64,000 nt of DNA from an uncultured Bacteroidota bacterium (GCA_903819975.1 CAIJFI010000007.1:62001-126000), one strand, 5' to 3'. Numbered from the stretch's first letter, positions 27,077 to 36,180 are shown. Program-made: numbers and translations. Notes: generated by a model not told the origin, from the letters alone.

Positions 27077-27302
27077 TCTCACGCAAAAACCTCACGCAAA
27101 CCTCACGCAGAAACAACAAAGGACCCACGATTTAACGTAAGTCCTTGATTTTCATGTAGCGAGACCGGGATTTGAACCCGGGACCTCAGGGTTATGAAGA
27201 TTTTTTGAAAAAATGAGAGCGTTGATTTGTAATGGGTTATGTTTTGACAAAACCGAAAACGACCGATTTGGACCTAATTGAGGGGGTGTTTTCCTCACGC
27301 AG
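27077..27302 (-). repeat. att unit A4 (complete)
   Basis: TCTCACGCA, CCTCACGCA, CCTCACGCA at 27077, 27090 and 27101; hairpin 27119-27146; tRNA-Met fragment 27157-27198; arm 27199-27302 with CCTCACGCA at 27293. The arm differs from A3 by scattered substitutions, including ones that destroy any shared reading frame, so it behaves as a non-coding conserved element. The gene-free stretch 27303-27474 after it shows nothing else. Confidence 0.9.
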
Positions 27303-27474
27303 GGTGTTTATAATATAAATGATTGATATATAGCTTACCTTTTAAAAGTAAATCATACACTCTATTGCAATTCTAACGCAACAGCTCTATTTACAATTCT
27401 TGTAATCACTATCATTCCTAAGACTCTTATTAAATCATTGAGATAGGCAATACCCTATTTCCAAACCAACACGT

Positions 27475-27978
27475 ATGAAAAAATTCGTTTTATTCTTCAT
27501 TACAACGATATCATTGATGTCTTGTGATACAAAATCAAATGGACATAATGTTCCATCTAATGCTACTGGTTATACCATCGATAGTTCAGCTAATACTGTC
27601 TTAGTTATAAAAGCATCAAATGCATTAATAAATAACGATACAACTGCTTATAAAAGTTGTTATAGCAGTGACGCAATATTTCACGATAATAATGATTCTG
27701 CAAATTTAACCCAAAATGTAGCAGGGATTCAAGCAATGCACGATAAAGGGATTGTTTGGAAGCTAAATAAAATTGGTGCTATTTGGGAGACCGTGGATCT
27801 AAATCCAAAGGCTAATGAAAATACTAGTTATGTAATTTCATACCAAAACTATACGCTTACTAAAGGAGATAAAAGCATTGTTGTTAGATTCAACGTACTT
27901 AATAATATAAAAGATGGTAAACTAATGTCTGAATATTTAAGATATGATAACTCAGGTATTGCAGAATTGATGAAATAA
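27475..27978 (+). CDS. NTF2-like/SnoaL-type lipoprotein
   Basis: 167 residues with lipoprotein signal (SLMSC, Cys17). The body matches the cone-shaped NTF2-like fold: a helix with ASNALINNDTTAYKSCYSSD, the AIFHDN strand, and the sheet-forming segments VISYQNYTLTKGDKSIVVRF and LMSEYLRYD. Members range from ketosteroid isomerases to non-enzymatic binding proteins; no catalytic set can be named. It is the only gene of a cassette of about 1 kb and ends in its own terminator. Confidence 0.65.
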   Translation: MKKFVLFFITTISLMSCDTKSNGHNVPSNATGYTIDSSANTVLVIKASNALINNDTTAYKSCYSSDAIFHDNNDSANLTQNVAGIQAMHDKGIVWKLNKIGAIWETVDLNPKANENTSYVISYQNYTLTKGDKSIVVRFNVLNNIKDGKLMSEYLRYDNSGIAELMK

Positions 27979-28001
27979 TTTTGAGTTTGAAAAATTCGAC
28001 T

Positions 28002-28032
28002 GAGACCTCTAGCAATAGGGGTCTCTTTTTTT
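28002..28032 (+). terminator. Rho-independent terminator of the NTF2-like gene
   Basis: Stem GAGACC / GGTCTC extended by imperfect pairs around a short loop, followed by T7. It lies 24 bp after the stop and inside the cassette, before the next att unit. Confidence 0.85.
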
Positions 28033-28126
28033 AAAAAAAGAATGAAATGTGATAGTCAAGAATATATAAGTTTTTTTAATTTGGGAACTAAGTTTCTAAT
28101 ATTTTATGACGTAAATAATTTGAGGG

Positions 28127-28330
28127 GGTGTTTTCATCACAGAACAAAGGACCCACGATTAAACGTAAGTCCTTGATTTTCATGTAGCGAGACCGGGATT
28201 TGAACCCGGGACCTCAGGGTTATGAAGATTTTTTGAGAAAATGAAAGCGTTGATTTGTAATGTGTTATGTTTTGACAAAACCGAAAACAACCGATTACAG
28301 TCGAATTCAGGGGGTGTTTTCCTCACGCAG
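28127..28330 (-). repeat. att unit A5
   Basis: Left flank GAGGGGGTGTTTTCATCAC lacks the tandem CCTCACGCA motifs and instead looks like the end of an arm, as at 7140 and 36012. Hairpin 28147-28174 has one base change in the loop. tRNA-Met fragment 28185-28226. Arm 28227-28330 ends GGTGTTTTCCTCACGCAG. The gene-free part 28331-28446 is AT-rich with no further signal. Confidence 0.88.
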
Positions 28331-28446
28331 AGGTTTATTAATTATTATAATAGAAAAAATAGGTATTTTAAAAATTTAAAATTGCTATTTTTAAATACTG
28401 GCGAATTGAAGGGAAACAATTATTAAAGCTAATTAAAATCAAAACC

Positions 28447-28983
28447 ATGATTAATAAAACAAATATCATTAATGCACTAAATGATTCTACAGATCAATTT
28501 AATGAATTGATTTCTAAATTAACCAATGATCAATTTGAGATAAATATTAATAACAAGTGGTCGGCAGGACAAGATTTAGTTCATTTAATTAAAGTACTCC
28601 ATATTGTAAATATTGGGTTTACATTACCTAAACTGGTATTACAATTATTGTACGGTATCAATAAAAATGAAATTAGACCCTTTAATGAGCTTCAAACTAT
28701 ATATAAGAACGCTTTAGAAGGTGGTGCAAAAACGCCTAGTATATATATTCCAAAACCAGTATTATTTAAAGAAAAAGTCAATTTGATAAAAAAGCATCAA
28801 TCTTTGAATGAAAGTCTAATTAATAAAATTAATAATCATTCTGAAAAGGAGTTAACTAGTTTTAGATTACCTCATCCAATTTTAGGGAAAGTTACCTTAG
28901 CTGAACTTGCCTTCTTCACCTCCTTCCATACGGCTCATCACATTGAATTATTAAAAACAAAATTGAATTATTCTCTTAATTAA
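28447..28983 (+). CDS. DinB-like (DinB_2) four-helix protein
   Basis: 178 residues, all-helical, with the metal-site pattern of DinB/YfiT-like proteins: KWSAGQDLVHL in helix 2 and FHTAHHIELL in the last helix, giving three candidate His ligands. The family includes thiol transferases and hydrolases with a bound metal as well as many members of unknown role. Cytoplasmic. Sole gene of a cassette of about 0.9 kb. Confidence 0.75.
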   Translation: MINKTNIINALNDSTDQFNELISKLTNDQFEININNKWSAGQDLVHLIKVLHIVNIGFTLPKLVLQLLYGINKNEIRPFNELQTIYKNALEGGAKTPSIYIPKPVLFKEKVNLIKKHQSLNESLINKINNHSEKELTSFRLPHPILGKVTLAELAFFTSFHTAHHIELLKTKLNYSLN

Positions 28984-29041
28984 TAGGCCTAATGAAATTT
29001 CTAAACTTGGATTTTGTTTATAAAACACAATTCTAATAATT

Positions 29042-29234
29042 CCTCACGCAAACCTCACGCAGAAACAACAAAGGACCCACGATTTAACGTAAGTCCTTGA
29101 TTTTCATGTAGCGAGACCGGGATTTGAACCCGGGACCTCAGGGTTATGAAGATTTTTTGAGAAAATGAAGGTGTTGAATTGTATTTAGTTGCATTTTGAT
29201 AAAACCGAATTCAGGAGGTGCTTTCCTCACGCAG
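29042..29234 (-). repeat. att unit A6 (arm shortened)
   Basis: CCTCACGCA at 29042 and 29053; hairpin 29071-29098; tRNA-Met fragment 29109-29150; arm 29151-29234, about 20 bp shorter than in other units through internal deletion but still ending CTTTCCTCACGCAG. The stop codon of the next gene begins at 29240, only 6 bp beyond. Confidence 0.88.
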
Positions 29235-29237
29235 AGG

Positions 29238-31454
29238 TTAAAATTCAAATACCCATCTTGCTTTTATAAAAAATGGAGTTCCAGGAGTAAAATGAATTTC
29301 TTCGACAGTAGCAATTTCATTTTTTAGTTTGCTTTCGGTTAAAAACTGAGTCTCTTTCCATTTAACATTAAAGATATTTTCTGCTGTTAATCCAATACTT
29401 GTTTTATGTGTAAGCTTATAGTTAATGTTAGCATCAAAAACATTATAACCATATGCCTTGACTGAGTTATCCTCATTAGCAGGCCTATCTCCTAAAATTC
29501 TATATCTGAAACCCCATTTAATTTTATTGCCATTGTAATTTAACCCTCCTGTACTACTAAAGACGGGAGCTAATGGTAAATACTGAAATCCAACAGGATT
29601 ATCAATTGAGCGGCCAATGGTATAGTTTGCATCAACATCTGCAAAAAAGTTTTTCACTATCTCATACCTCATTGACAATTCAAATCCTCTTCTAAAAGTT
29701 CTTCCTCCTGGTTCAACCACAGACTCGTCACCAACATAAATAAATTCTTGATCCAGTTTTAATGCCCATAATGCTGCATTGATTATTAAGTTATCAATTG
29801 GCTTGGTTATAACCCCAAAGTCAGCCCCCCAAGCAACTGGCAAAATTTGTCTTCCATTTTCAGGAACCACTACACGAATATCATTGCTATGAAACCCTTT
29901 TCCAATTTTTAGATACAAAGAGGTCGTATTATTTAATTGATATTGCATATTTAATTTCGGACTCAAAATCCCTTTGCTTAAAGATTTATAAGGTATCTTA
30001 TTTAACAGATCATTGTATCCAAAAACTAAATCCTCCAATCTTAGCGCAGCATTTAAAGTCCAACGATTAATTATATAAGTTTCACTTATATAAGTGGCAA
30101 TATTTAACTCATTACCTATACCATTAGATAAAGGAGCAGTAACAATATCTCTATTCAAAGTTCTTGATAATTCTAAATGATTGATATCGTCATATCTTAC
30201 GCTTCCTCCTATTTTTAACTGTAAAGAAGCACCGTTACTAAAATATTCATCTTTGATATAGTATCCGTTATATCCAATAATGTTCCTTGCTTCCTTTTGT
30301 CTTATTTGATCCCCATTAATTGGGTCGAATTTATAAAATGTAAAATTGCTATACAATTCAAAATTGTACTTTGTGAAGTAAAATTGATTTTCTAATGTCG
30401 CATCATTAGGTAATATTGAACTTGATTTAACACTCAAATTAGTTTTTGAAGTTTGTCCACCTTCATTATTATCAATGGCACCAAACCAGCCAATAGACCC
30501 ATCTTTGACAGCTCTTTCAGGTATTTGTCCTGAAGCATTCCATTTACTCAAAAATGTTGAAAATTGAGTAGTAAAAAGGGTTTTGCCCTTCAGAATCTGA
30601 TATTTACTAGTAAAATTATATCGTTTAAATTTCTGCGGTGAATCAAATGGGCCATCAGTATGATAAACCTCAAGACCAACATATGCATTCTCGGATTGTT
30701 TTTGTGGCAATAAATTAAATAATCCAACTGTTCTAATGGTGTTAAACATGCCGCCTTCCACTTTAATCAAATTATTTGGAAGTTTGTCAAATGTTTGAAG
30801 CGACACATAACCCGCTGTTGTAAAATCACCTTTGTCTGCATAATAAGTCCCTTTGCCAAAATCAATTTCTTTGATCGTTTCAGGAATCACAAAATGTAAA
30901 TCGGCATATCCTTGACCATGTGCATGACTAACCATATTTACAGGAAGTCCATCCACAGAAACATTAACATCTGTTCCATGATCCACATCAAATCCTCTTA
31001 AAAATAATTGTTCTGCTTTACCTCCACCTGCATGTTGACCAATAAATAAACCAGGCACCAATCTTAAAACCTCTTGAGAATTATTTAAAGGTCTTATGGA
31101 TAAATCTACTCTATGAATATTACTCAATAATTTAATTCCTAATTTAGAGTTTACCTCAATGTCTTTTAAAGAAGTTGTCGATGGAGTCATTAATATGGTA
31201 GGGATATCATTTATGCTATTGACAACATAAATCATACTTCCATAGCCCAAAGAACGAAGTTTCAGCGTATCACCAACTGAGGCTCTTATTTTAAAGAACC
31301 CATCCTTATCGGAAAGCGCAGTTGATTTATTAGAAAAGACTGTTGCACCATCAATAGGCACGAATTTTTCTTGATCTTTAATTTGGCCAATAAAGAGCTG
31401 AGCATTGACAATAAAAGGTAAAAATAATATAGAAATGAAAGCAATAATTCTCAT
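29238..31454 (-). CDS. TonB-dependent receptor (HAHGQGYAD subfamily)
   Basis: 738 residues: signal peptide, short carboxypeptidase-D-like domain (about 20-90), plug with the subfamily hallmarks QHAGGGKAEQLFLRGFDVDH and DGLPVNMVSHAHGQGYADLH, then a barrel ending FIKARWVFEF. The His-rich plug loop is a candidate ligand site. It follows the PepSY gene on the same strand, separated by an inverted repeat. The 3' end touches att unit A6. Ligand not certain; a metal or metal complex is plausible. Confidence 0.88.
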   Translation of the reverse strand: MRIIAFISILFLPFIVNAQLFIGQIKDQEKFVPIDGATVFSNKSTALSDKDGFFKIRASVGDTLKLRSLGYGSMIYVVNSINDIPTILMTPSTTSLKDIEVNSKLGIKLLSNIHRVDLSIRPLNNSQEVLRLVPGLFIGQHAGGGKAEQLFLRGFDVDHGTDVNVSVDGLPVNMVSHAHGQGYADLHFVIPETIKEIDFGKGTYYADKGDFTTAGYVSLQTFDKLPNNLIKVEGGMFNTIRTVGLFNLLPQKQSENAYVGLEVYHTDGPFDSPQKFKRYNFTSKYQILKGKTLFTTQFSTFLSKWNASGQIPERAVKDGSIGWFGAIDNNEGGQTSKTNLSVKSSSILPNDATLENQFYFTKYNFELYSNFTFYKFDPINGDQIRQKEARNIIGYNGYYIKDEYFSNGASLQLKIGGSVRYDDINHLELSRTLNRDIVTAPLSNGIGNELNIATYISETYIINRWTLNAALRLEDLVFGYNDLLNKIPYKSLSKGILSPKLNMQYQLNNTTSLYLKIGKGFHSNDIRVVVPENGRQILPVAWGADFGVITKPIDNLIINAALWALKLDQEFIYVGDESVVEPGGRTFRRGFELSMRYEIVKNFFADVDANYTIGRSIDNPVGFQYLPLAPVFSSTGGLNYNGNKIKWGFRYRILGDRPANEDNSVKAYGYNVFDANINYKLTHKTSIGLTAENIFNVKWKETQFLTESKLKNEIATVEEIHFTPGTPFFIKARWVFEF

Positions 31455-31473
31455 AAGTATGAAGTTAAATAAT

Positions 31474-31514
31474 AAAAGGGAGGGTTAATATGATTAATAT
31501 CAACTCTCCCTTTT
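31474..31514 (-). terminator. Hairpin between PepSY gene and TonB receptor gene
   Basis: Stem AAAAGGGAG / CTCCCTTTT with additional inner pairs, followed on the minus strand by TTTTATTATTT. It may act as partial terminator or as processing site, setting lower expression of the distal receptor. Confidence 0.6.
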
Positions 31515-31529
31515 GTGTATAATATAAAA

Positions 31530-33116
31530 CTATTTCTTTTTTCTTGATTTAAAATACACCATAAAGCCAACGACTACTAACATGATTTGAGCCATGGCCC
31601 AGAACATAGTGCTAAAATCCCTCCACTCCTTTCCTGCAAAATCCATAAAATGGTGTTTATGAAAGAAATTAAAAATCATAGCCGCATTGTAGTCATGATC
31701 GTCTACCCTAACGGATAACTTTCCACTCGTAGTTTCAATATAAAATCGTTCATTTTGATTTTTTGCATAAGCCACTTTCCAAACTGGCAGACGTTTATTT
31801 ACAAAACCATATTCCCCTTCAAATTTTGTAATAACCGAGTCTGCTATTACATCATTATCGCTATTCCCACTAAAGGTATTTGCTAAGTAATGTGCATACT
31901 TTTGATCCCCATCTTTTAGAATTATGTAATTTGATGTATTGATATAAGCAATTTGCGGCTTTGGCACTTTCATCTCTTTCATCAAATCCTTAGGTTTTTT
32001 ATCTCCGCCTTTAGATCCAGATGCTTTCTTTATTGACACTTGATAGTATTGATTACTATCCATAGTTACCAAAGATATATTTGTGACAGATTTATTAGCA
32101 TATTTAGTTATGCTATCTATATTAAAATGTGTACTTGCAGTTTGATAGACTGCTTTATCAAAAAACTGATCTCTAGTATCTTTATCAAATTTAGTTGTTG
32201 CTTGATAAAATCCGCTAAAACTAAACATTAAGGTGAATAACGAAATGGAAGCCGAGGTATAACGATGTTTTCTTCTTGCAGCTACCAATTCGTTTCCTTT
32301 TACATTTTTGGATTTGGTGGTAAAAAAGATATACAAGCCCATAATACTTGTTATAAAGGCAAGCCCAACTAATAATAATTCAATATAAATACGGCCTACT
32401 CCTAAAAAGCTAAGCCACTCCCAAGTATGAATCACAACAAAGATTCGAGAAAATAATGCTCGCCTATTATCTACCGCAAAAGCAAAACGATCTTGACCTG
32501 TTTCCACATAGACTCTTATGCCATCTTCTCTTTTAAATTCTACTTTATAAACTGGAAGCACCCTGTTTATATTTTTATACTCATCATCAAAAGATGTTAG
32601 TTTCTGAACATCTGTAACTATTGCTCCTTTTTTAGGCTTTAAAACACATACAGTGGCAGCGTCACAACAATCAGCAACTGGAGTTTCTACAATTGGAGCA
32701 GTAGCTATAGCATCTTGTTTTGAACTGTCTTTTTTTGATTCTCCTTCTAAAAAATACCTGGCTAAATATTGGGCATAAATCCAATCCCCTTTTTTTAATA
32801 GTTTCCCGTTTTTAACACTTAAGTATACTAATTCATTTTTGCCAATAAGTTGAACTTGATAGAACCAATTGGTATCAATATGGATTAATCTTACATTTTT
32901 AAAAGAATCAATCTTGTTAATAGATAATGCATTTTCTAATGTTATTTTCTCATAACTACTGTCTATGGCTTTCGCACTTAGAAACTGAGTGGCAACCTTA
33001 GGTCTAAAACTAGACATAATAGGATGCAAAAAACCACTAGCCGCCCATAAAACCACCGGTATTGCAATTACAATTGAAATGATGCGATGCCATTTGTATA
33101 TGTTTTTCTTGATCAT
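31530..33116 (-). CDS. PepSY-domain membrane protein, possible metal or siderophore reductase
   Basis: 528 residues. PepSY-associated transmembrane architecture: TM1 (RIISIVIAIPVVLWAASGFL), two periplasmic PepSY-type halves (about 40-230 and 320-470), central TMs (about 235-265 and 290-310) and a last TM (MAQIMLVVVGFMVYF). Histidines in TM contexts (HTWEW, HKHHFMDF) could bind haem as in PepSY-type ferric reductases. An unusual Cys-rich insert VADCCDAATVCVLKPK occurs near residue 150. It lies between two TonB receptors in one operon, so reduction or transfer of the imported metal is a reasonable inference. Confidence 0.8.
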   Translation of the reverse strand: MIKKNIYKWHRIISIVIAIPVVLWAASGFLHPIMSSFRPKVATQFLSAKAIDSSYEKITLENALSINKIDSFKNVRLIHIDTNWFYQVQLIGKNELVYLSVKNGKLLKKGDWIYAQYLARYFLEGESKKDSSKQDAIATAPIVETPVADCCDAATVCVLKPKKGAIVTDVQKLTSFDDEYKNINRVLPVYKVEFKREDGIRVYVETGQDRFAFAVDNRRALFSRIFVVIHTWEWLSFLGVGRIYIELLLVGLAFITSIMGLYIFFTTKSKNVKGNELVAARRKHRYTSASISLFTLMFSFSGFYQATTKFDKDTRDQFFDKAVYQTASTHFNIDSITKYANKSVTNISLVTMDSNQYYQVSIKKASGSKGGDKKPKDLMKEMKVPKPQIAYINTSNYIILKDGDQKYAHYLANTFSGNSDNDVIADSVITKFEGEYGFVNKRLPVWKVAYAKNQNERFYIETTSGKLSVRVDDHDYNAAMIFNFFHKHHFMDFAGKEWRDFSTMFWAMAQIMLVVVGFMVYFKSRKKK

Positions 33117-33133
33117 AATCTTTTATGTTTACT

Positions 33134-35416
33134 TTATTTTCCGAATTTATATGACAAGCCCAAAGTGATTTCTCTTGGGTCTCCCATATTGTAAGTTCTA
33201 TTATTCACTCCAACAGCAGTTCCTGGGGCAGAAGTTGCACTAACAGCATAATATTCATTCAAGGCGTTCAAAGCATTAACCCACACCTCAGCTTTACCTA
33301 TTTTATAGGAAACTCTAAAATTCGCAATGTCATAACCGCCGTATGTGTATTTATTTAAATCATCCATGAAGTATTTGTCTTGATGTTGCCATTCTGCACT
33401 TACTAATAAACCTTTTATAAATTCAGGTTTATACACTATTTCTGCATTGGCAATGAACTTAGGGGCTCCATTAATTTCTTTCCCATTATAATTTACTCCT
33501 TTTACAATATTATTAATGTATTTGTGTTTAGCATTTGTTCCACTAAATCTAAAATACCACTCTGTATTTGGCTTATAATTAATGCCGTATTCAATTCCCA
33601 TATGTTCTGTCGAACCAGCATTTTGGTTTTGAGAACTACCATCTGGCAATTTCACAGATATAATTTCATTGGTTCCTTGTAAATTATAGATACTCCAATC
33701 TGCATACAATTTATTTCCCCCTATGGCAACCCATCCACCAATTTCATAATTCTTGAAGGTTTGAGGATCTAAATAAGGGACTAATACTGAATTAAATAAC
33801 TCCGTAATCTGAGGAGGCACATAGCCCTCGCTATAATTACTATACAAACCAATCCCTTTGTAGTTATAGGTAAATCCTAATTTTGGAGTTACTCTTTCAA
33901 ATGTTCTTACGCTTGAAGGGGCGCCAGATTTTAATGCATTCTTAAAGTCATAATTAAACGCGTCATAACGAATTGCAGCAACTGCTTTAAATCCTTTAAA
34001 AGGACTAATCTCATAATCTAAGTAAACAGCCGTATTTCTAATATCAGTAGTATAATTACTCAACAATGAATCCGGTGTCTTTTGCGTATAGCTAACATAT
34101 TTGTTGGATACTGTATCCTTTTTAATGGAAATAAATTTAGCATAATAGGTTTGAGGACTAAAGTCCAAAGAGGCACCTGCTATTAATTTTCCATTTAACC
34201 AATCAAACTTTTGAGTATGTTGCGCAATTATTGAATTTGTTTTAAAGGAGTTGTCATTGATTTGTCCATTAAATAAAGTTTTATTGGTGGTGGAAGCTAT
34301 TGAATAAGAAGGGTTTTGTTTTATAGAATTGTCTCTATATAAAAACGAAATGCTTGTATTGCTTTTTTTACTCCATTGTTGAGATAATATTGATTTATAC
34401 CTCAAAGCATACACGCTTCTAAATGTAAAGGTTTGCAAAGAGCTAAAATTCTTTTGAAAATATTTTAAACTATCTAAGGCTCCAGTCATATCGCTATAGT
34501 AATCAATGTATGCTAAAGTGTTTGTCCAAGTTAATTTTTCATTGGCTTTATAATCTGTTCTTAATGAAATAGATGTTTTATTAAAATCACTATGTTCTAC
34601 TGGGCCATCTTTTCTTTTAGCATAATATCCACTTGCTAAAACACCCCATTTACCAATAGTAGTTCCTATCTGGCCATCCGCTCTTTGGTAGCCAGTATTG
34701 TTAAATTGGGCACTTACATTTCCTCCCGTATAAGCAGGTGCAGACTGTGTAATGATATTCACTGCGCCACCTATTGCCTCCCCTCCATATAATGCAGATG
34801 ATGGCCCTTTTACCACTTCAATGCTTTTCGCAGCTGGCAAATTCATTTCCAATAAGGCATTGTGATTGTATACACCCGTTGTTCTAATTGGAATGCCATC
34901 TTCCATATATAGGAAAAGGCTTCTTGTAGTCATTGGCTGGCGAATACTCATTTGATGTTGCTCATTGCCCAAATTCACCATATAAACACCACTCACTTTA
35001 TTCAGTACCGCATCAATTCTTTGTGCTTTTGCATCTTCAATTGTTTGTTTGCTAATGGTAGTAATTGCAATTGGGGCTTCGCTTCTTTTTTCATTTGTTT
35101 TATTTGCAGTAACCACCACCTGGTCTAAAATATTTTGGGAAGGATTTAATGCTATCGCTAAATTTTCGGACGAAATCGAGATAGATTTAGGCTCATACCC
35201 TACTGCAGTAACCGTTATTTTCGTTTCATTTGTTGTTATAGAAAAACTACCGTTTTCTTTGGTGGTAATTTTGTTCTTAGCATCTGCAATAACAGCACCT
35301 TGTATTGCTTCCTTTGTGAATGCATCATACACTTTTCCTGAAATATTTTTTCCTTGTTGAGAAATAGCAACATTACTAATAAGAATACATAATATATATA
35401 AGATCGATTTTTTCAT
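33134..35416 (-). CDS. TonB-dependent siderophore/metal-type receptor
   Basis: 760 residues: signal peptide (VAISQQ), carboxypeptidase-D-like domain (GKVYDAFTKEAIQGAVIADA), TonB-box-like region, plug (DQVVVTANKTNEKRSEAPIA; VKGPSSALYGGEAIGGAVNI) and a barrel ending ITLGLSYKFGK. The plug resembles siderophore and copper-type receptors more than SusC. First receptor of the TonB-PepSY-TonB operon, 17 bp before the PepSY gene. Confidence 0.88.
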   Translation of the reverse strand: MKKSILYILCILISNVAISQQGKNISGKVYDAFTKEAIQGAVIADAKNKITTKENGSFSITTNETKITVTAVGYEPKSISISSENLAIALNPSQNILDQVVVTANKTNEKRSEAPIAITTISKQTIEDAKAQRIDAVLNKVSGVYMVNLGNEQHQMSIRQPMTTRSLFLYMEDGIPIRTTGVYNHNALLEMNLPAAKSIEVVKGPSSALYGGEAIGGAVNIITQSAPAYTGGNVSAQFNNTGYQRADGQIGTTIGKWGVLASGYYAKRKDGPVEHSDFNKTSISLRTDYKANEKLTWTNTLAYIDYYSDMTGALDSLKYFQKNFSSLQTFTFRSVYALRYKSILSQQWSKKSNTSISFLYRDNSIKQNPSYSIASTTNKTLFNGQINDNSFKTNSIIAQHTQKFDWLNGKLIAGASLDFSPQTYYAKFISIKKDTVSNKYVSYTQKTPDSLLSNYTTDIRNTAVYLDYEISPFKGFKAVAAIRYDAFNYDFKNALKSGAPSSVRTFERVTPKLGFTYNYKGIGLYSNYSEGYVPPQITELFNSVLVPYLDPQTFKNYEIGGWVAIGGNKLYADWSIYNLQGTNEIISVKLPDGSSQNQNAGSTEHMGIEYGINYKPNTEWYFRFSGTNAKHKYINNIVKGVNYNGKEINGAPKFIANAEIVYKPEFIKGLLVSAEWQHQDKYFMDDLNKYTYGGYDIANFRVSYKIGKAEVWVNALNALNEYYAVSATSAPGTAVGVNNRTYNMGDPREITLGLSYKFGK

Positions 35417-35518
35417 TCCGATTTAGATTTAAATAATAAGATAGCCCTATACGCAAGTGACCCTAGTAATGCATAATTGCACTAAGGACATTGGTTAGGG
35501 AATAAGATAAAAGATAAA

Positions 35519-35944
35519 CTAAGCTCCTGGAGGATGGAATATTGAACCTAAATAGTTTGATGAAAATTCATCATTATAGGTGTAAAAAGAAGTTATGTCA
35601 TGAGTTGAGATAACATTAAGAGAAGGAAAAAAAGATTTTGAAGACAACACTACTTCAATATGATTGAATTTAAGCGCAGGTGCATTTGTACCATTGCTGC
35701 CTTCCTGCTTTTTCATTTTTTTAAGCATCTGACACTTACCATTACAATGCAGCATGGGTTTAGCCTTGTTCACACAATTCTTCTTATAGGTCTCTAAATT
35801 AACTAAATAATCAGCCATTGCTAAAGACCTTGAAAAGGTCTGAGCAATGAGTGCTGTGAATAATAATATGACTATCGTGTATTTCAAATCATCGCAAAGG
35901 TAATTAGAAATATTGCTACAATTTATAATCTTAATCATATTCAA
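35519..35944 (-). CDS. Cys-containing membrane-anchored or secreted protein, metal-related candidate
   Basis: 141 residues. A hydrophobic stretch at about 22-40 (YTIVILLFTALIAQTF) is followed by a segment rich in conserved-looking residues: KKNCVNKAKPMLHCNGKCQM, i.e. C-x8-C-x3-C, then KKMKKQEG and a C-terminus with HPPGA. No named family is assigned. It precedes the TonB-PepSY-TonB genes by 102 bp on the same strand, so a role in handling the same metal is inferred. Alternative ATG at 35938. Confidence 0.6.
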   Translation of the reverse strand: MNMIKIINCSNISNYLCDDLKYTIVILLFTALIAQTFSRSLAMADYLVNLETYKKNCVNKAKPMLHCNGKCQMLKKMKKQEGSNGTNAPALKFNHIEVVLSSKSFFPSLNVISTHDITSFYTYNDEFSSNYLGSIFHPPGA

Positions 35945-35967
35945 ATCGATTATTAAAAGTTTAATTT

Positions 35968-36063
35968 CCTCACGCAGTAAAACCCAATGATAGCATGTGT
36001 TTCAAGATAAAAAGTGATGTTTTCCTCACACAACAAAGGACCCACGATTTAACGTAAGTCCTT
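35968..36063 (-). terminator. tRNA-Met terminator and its CCTCAC flank
   Basis: 36036-36063 is the 11-bp-stem hairpin (loop TTAAAT, two G-T pairs) that follows the tRNA by 10 bp on the minus strand and is copied in the array. Beyond it lie CCTCACACA (36024-36032) and CCTCACGCA (35968-35976), the same motifs found at the att units. This is the right end of the last cassette. Confidence 0.8.
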
Positions 36064-36073
36064 GATTTTCATG

Positions 36074-36147
36074 TAGCGAGACCGGGATTTGAACCCGGGA
36101 CCTCAGGGTTATGAATCCTGTGCTCTAACCAACTGAGCTACCTCGCC
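36074..36147 (-). tRNA. tRNA-Met (CAU), elongator type
   Basis: A complete cloverleaf: acceptor GGCGAGG with TCTCGCT (G-T at 1-72 and 7-66), D arm GCTCAGTTGGTTAGAGC, anticodon loop TTCATAA with CAT anticodon, T arm CCGGGTTCAAATCCCGG, discriminator A73. CCA is not encoded. GTAGCTCAGTTGGTTAGAGC matches the elongator tRNA-Met pattern, not the initiator. A tRNA-Ile with lysidine cannot be fully excluded. It is the only intact copy; seven partial 3' copies or remnants lie to its left and derive from its 3' half. Confidence 0.93.
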
Positions 36148-36180
36148 ATGACCTTATTGGTTATACCCTTAAAAGGGTGG

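Noticed and set aside
28241-28426. Open frame of 61 codons on the plus strand starting in the arm of A5
   Set aside because: The homologous stretch at A3 and A4 has in-frame stops; the frame is an accident of the repeat.
8061-29150. Additional tRNA-Met genes at the six partial copies
   Set aside because: All lack the acceptor 5' strand, D arm and 5' anticodon stem; only the 3' 42 nt are present.
27077-29234. CRISPR array suggested by regularly repeated units
   Set aside because: Repeats are about 200 bp, separated by whole genes of different length, and derive from a tRNA gene; there are no short spacers and no cas genes.
35417-35518. Possible riboswitch before the TonB-PepSY-TonB operon
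   Set aside because: No conserved riboswitch core could be recognised by eye; only weak pairing is visible.
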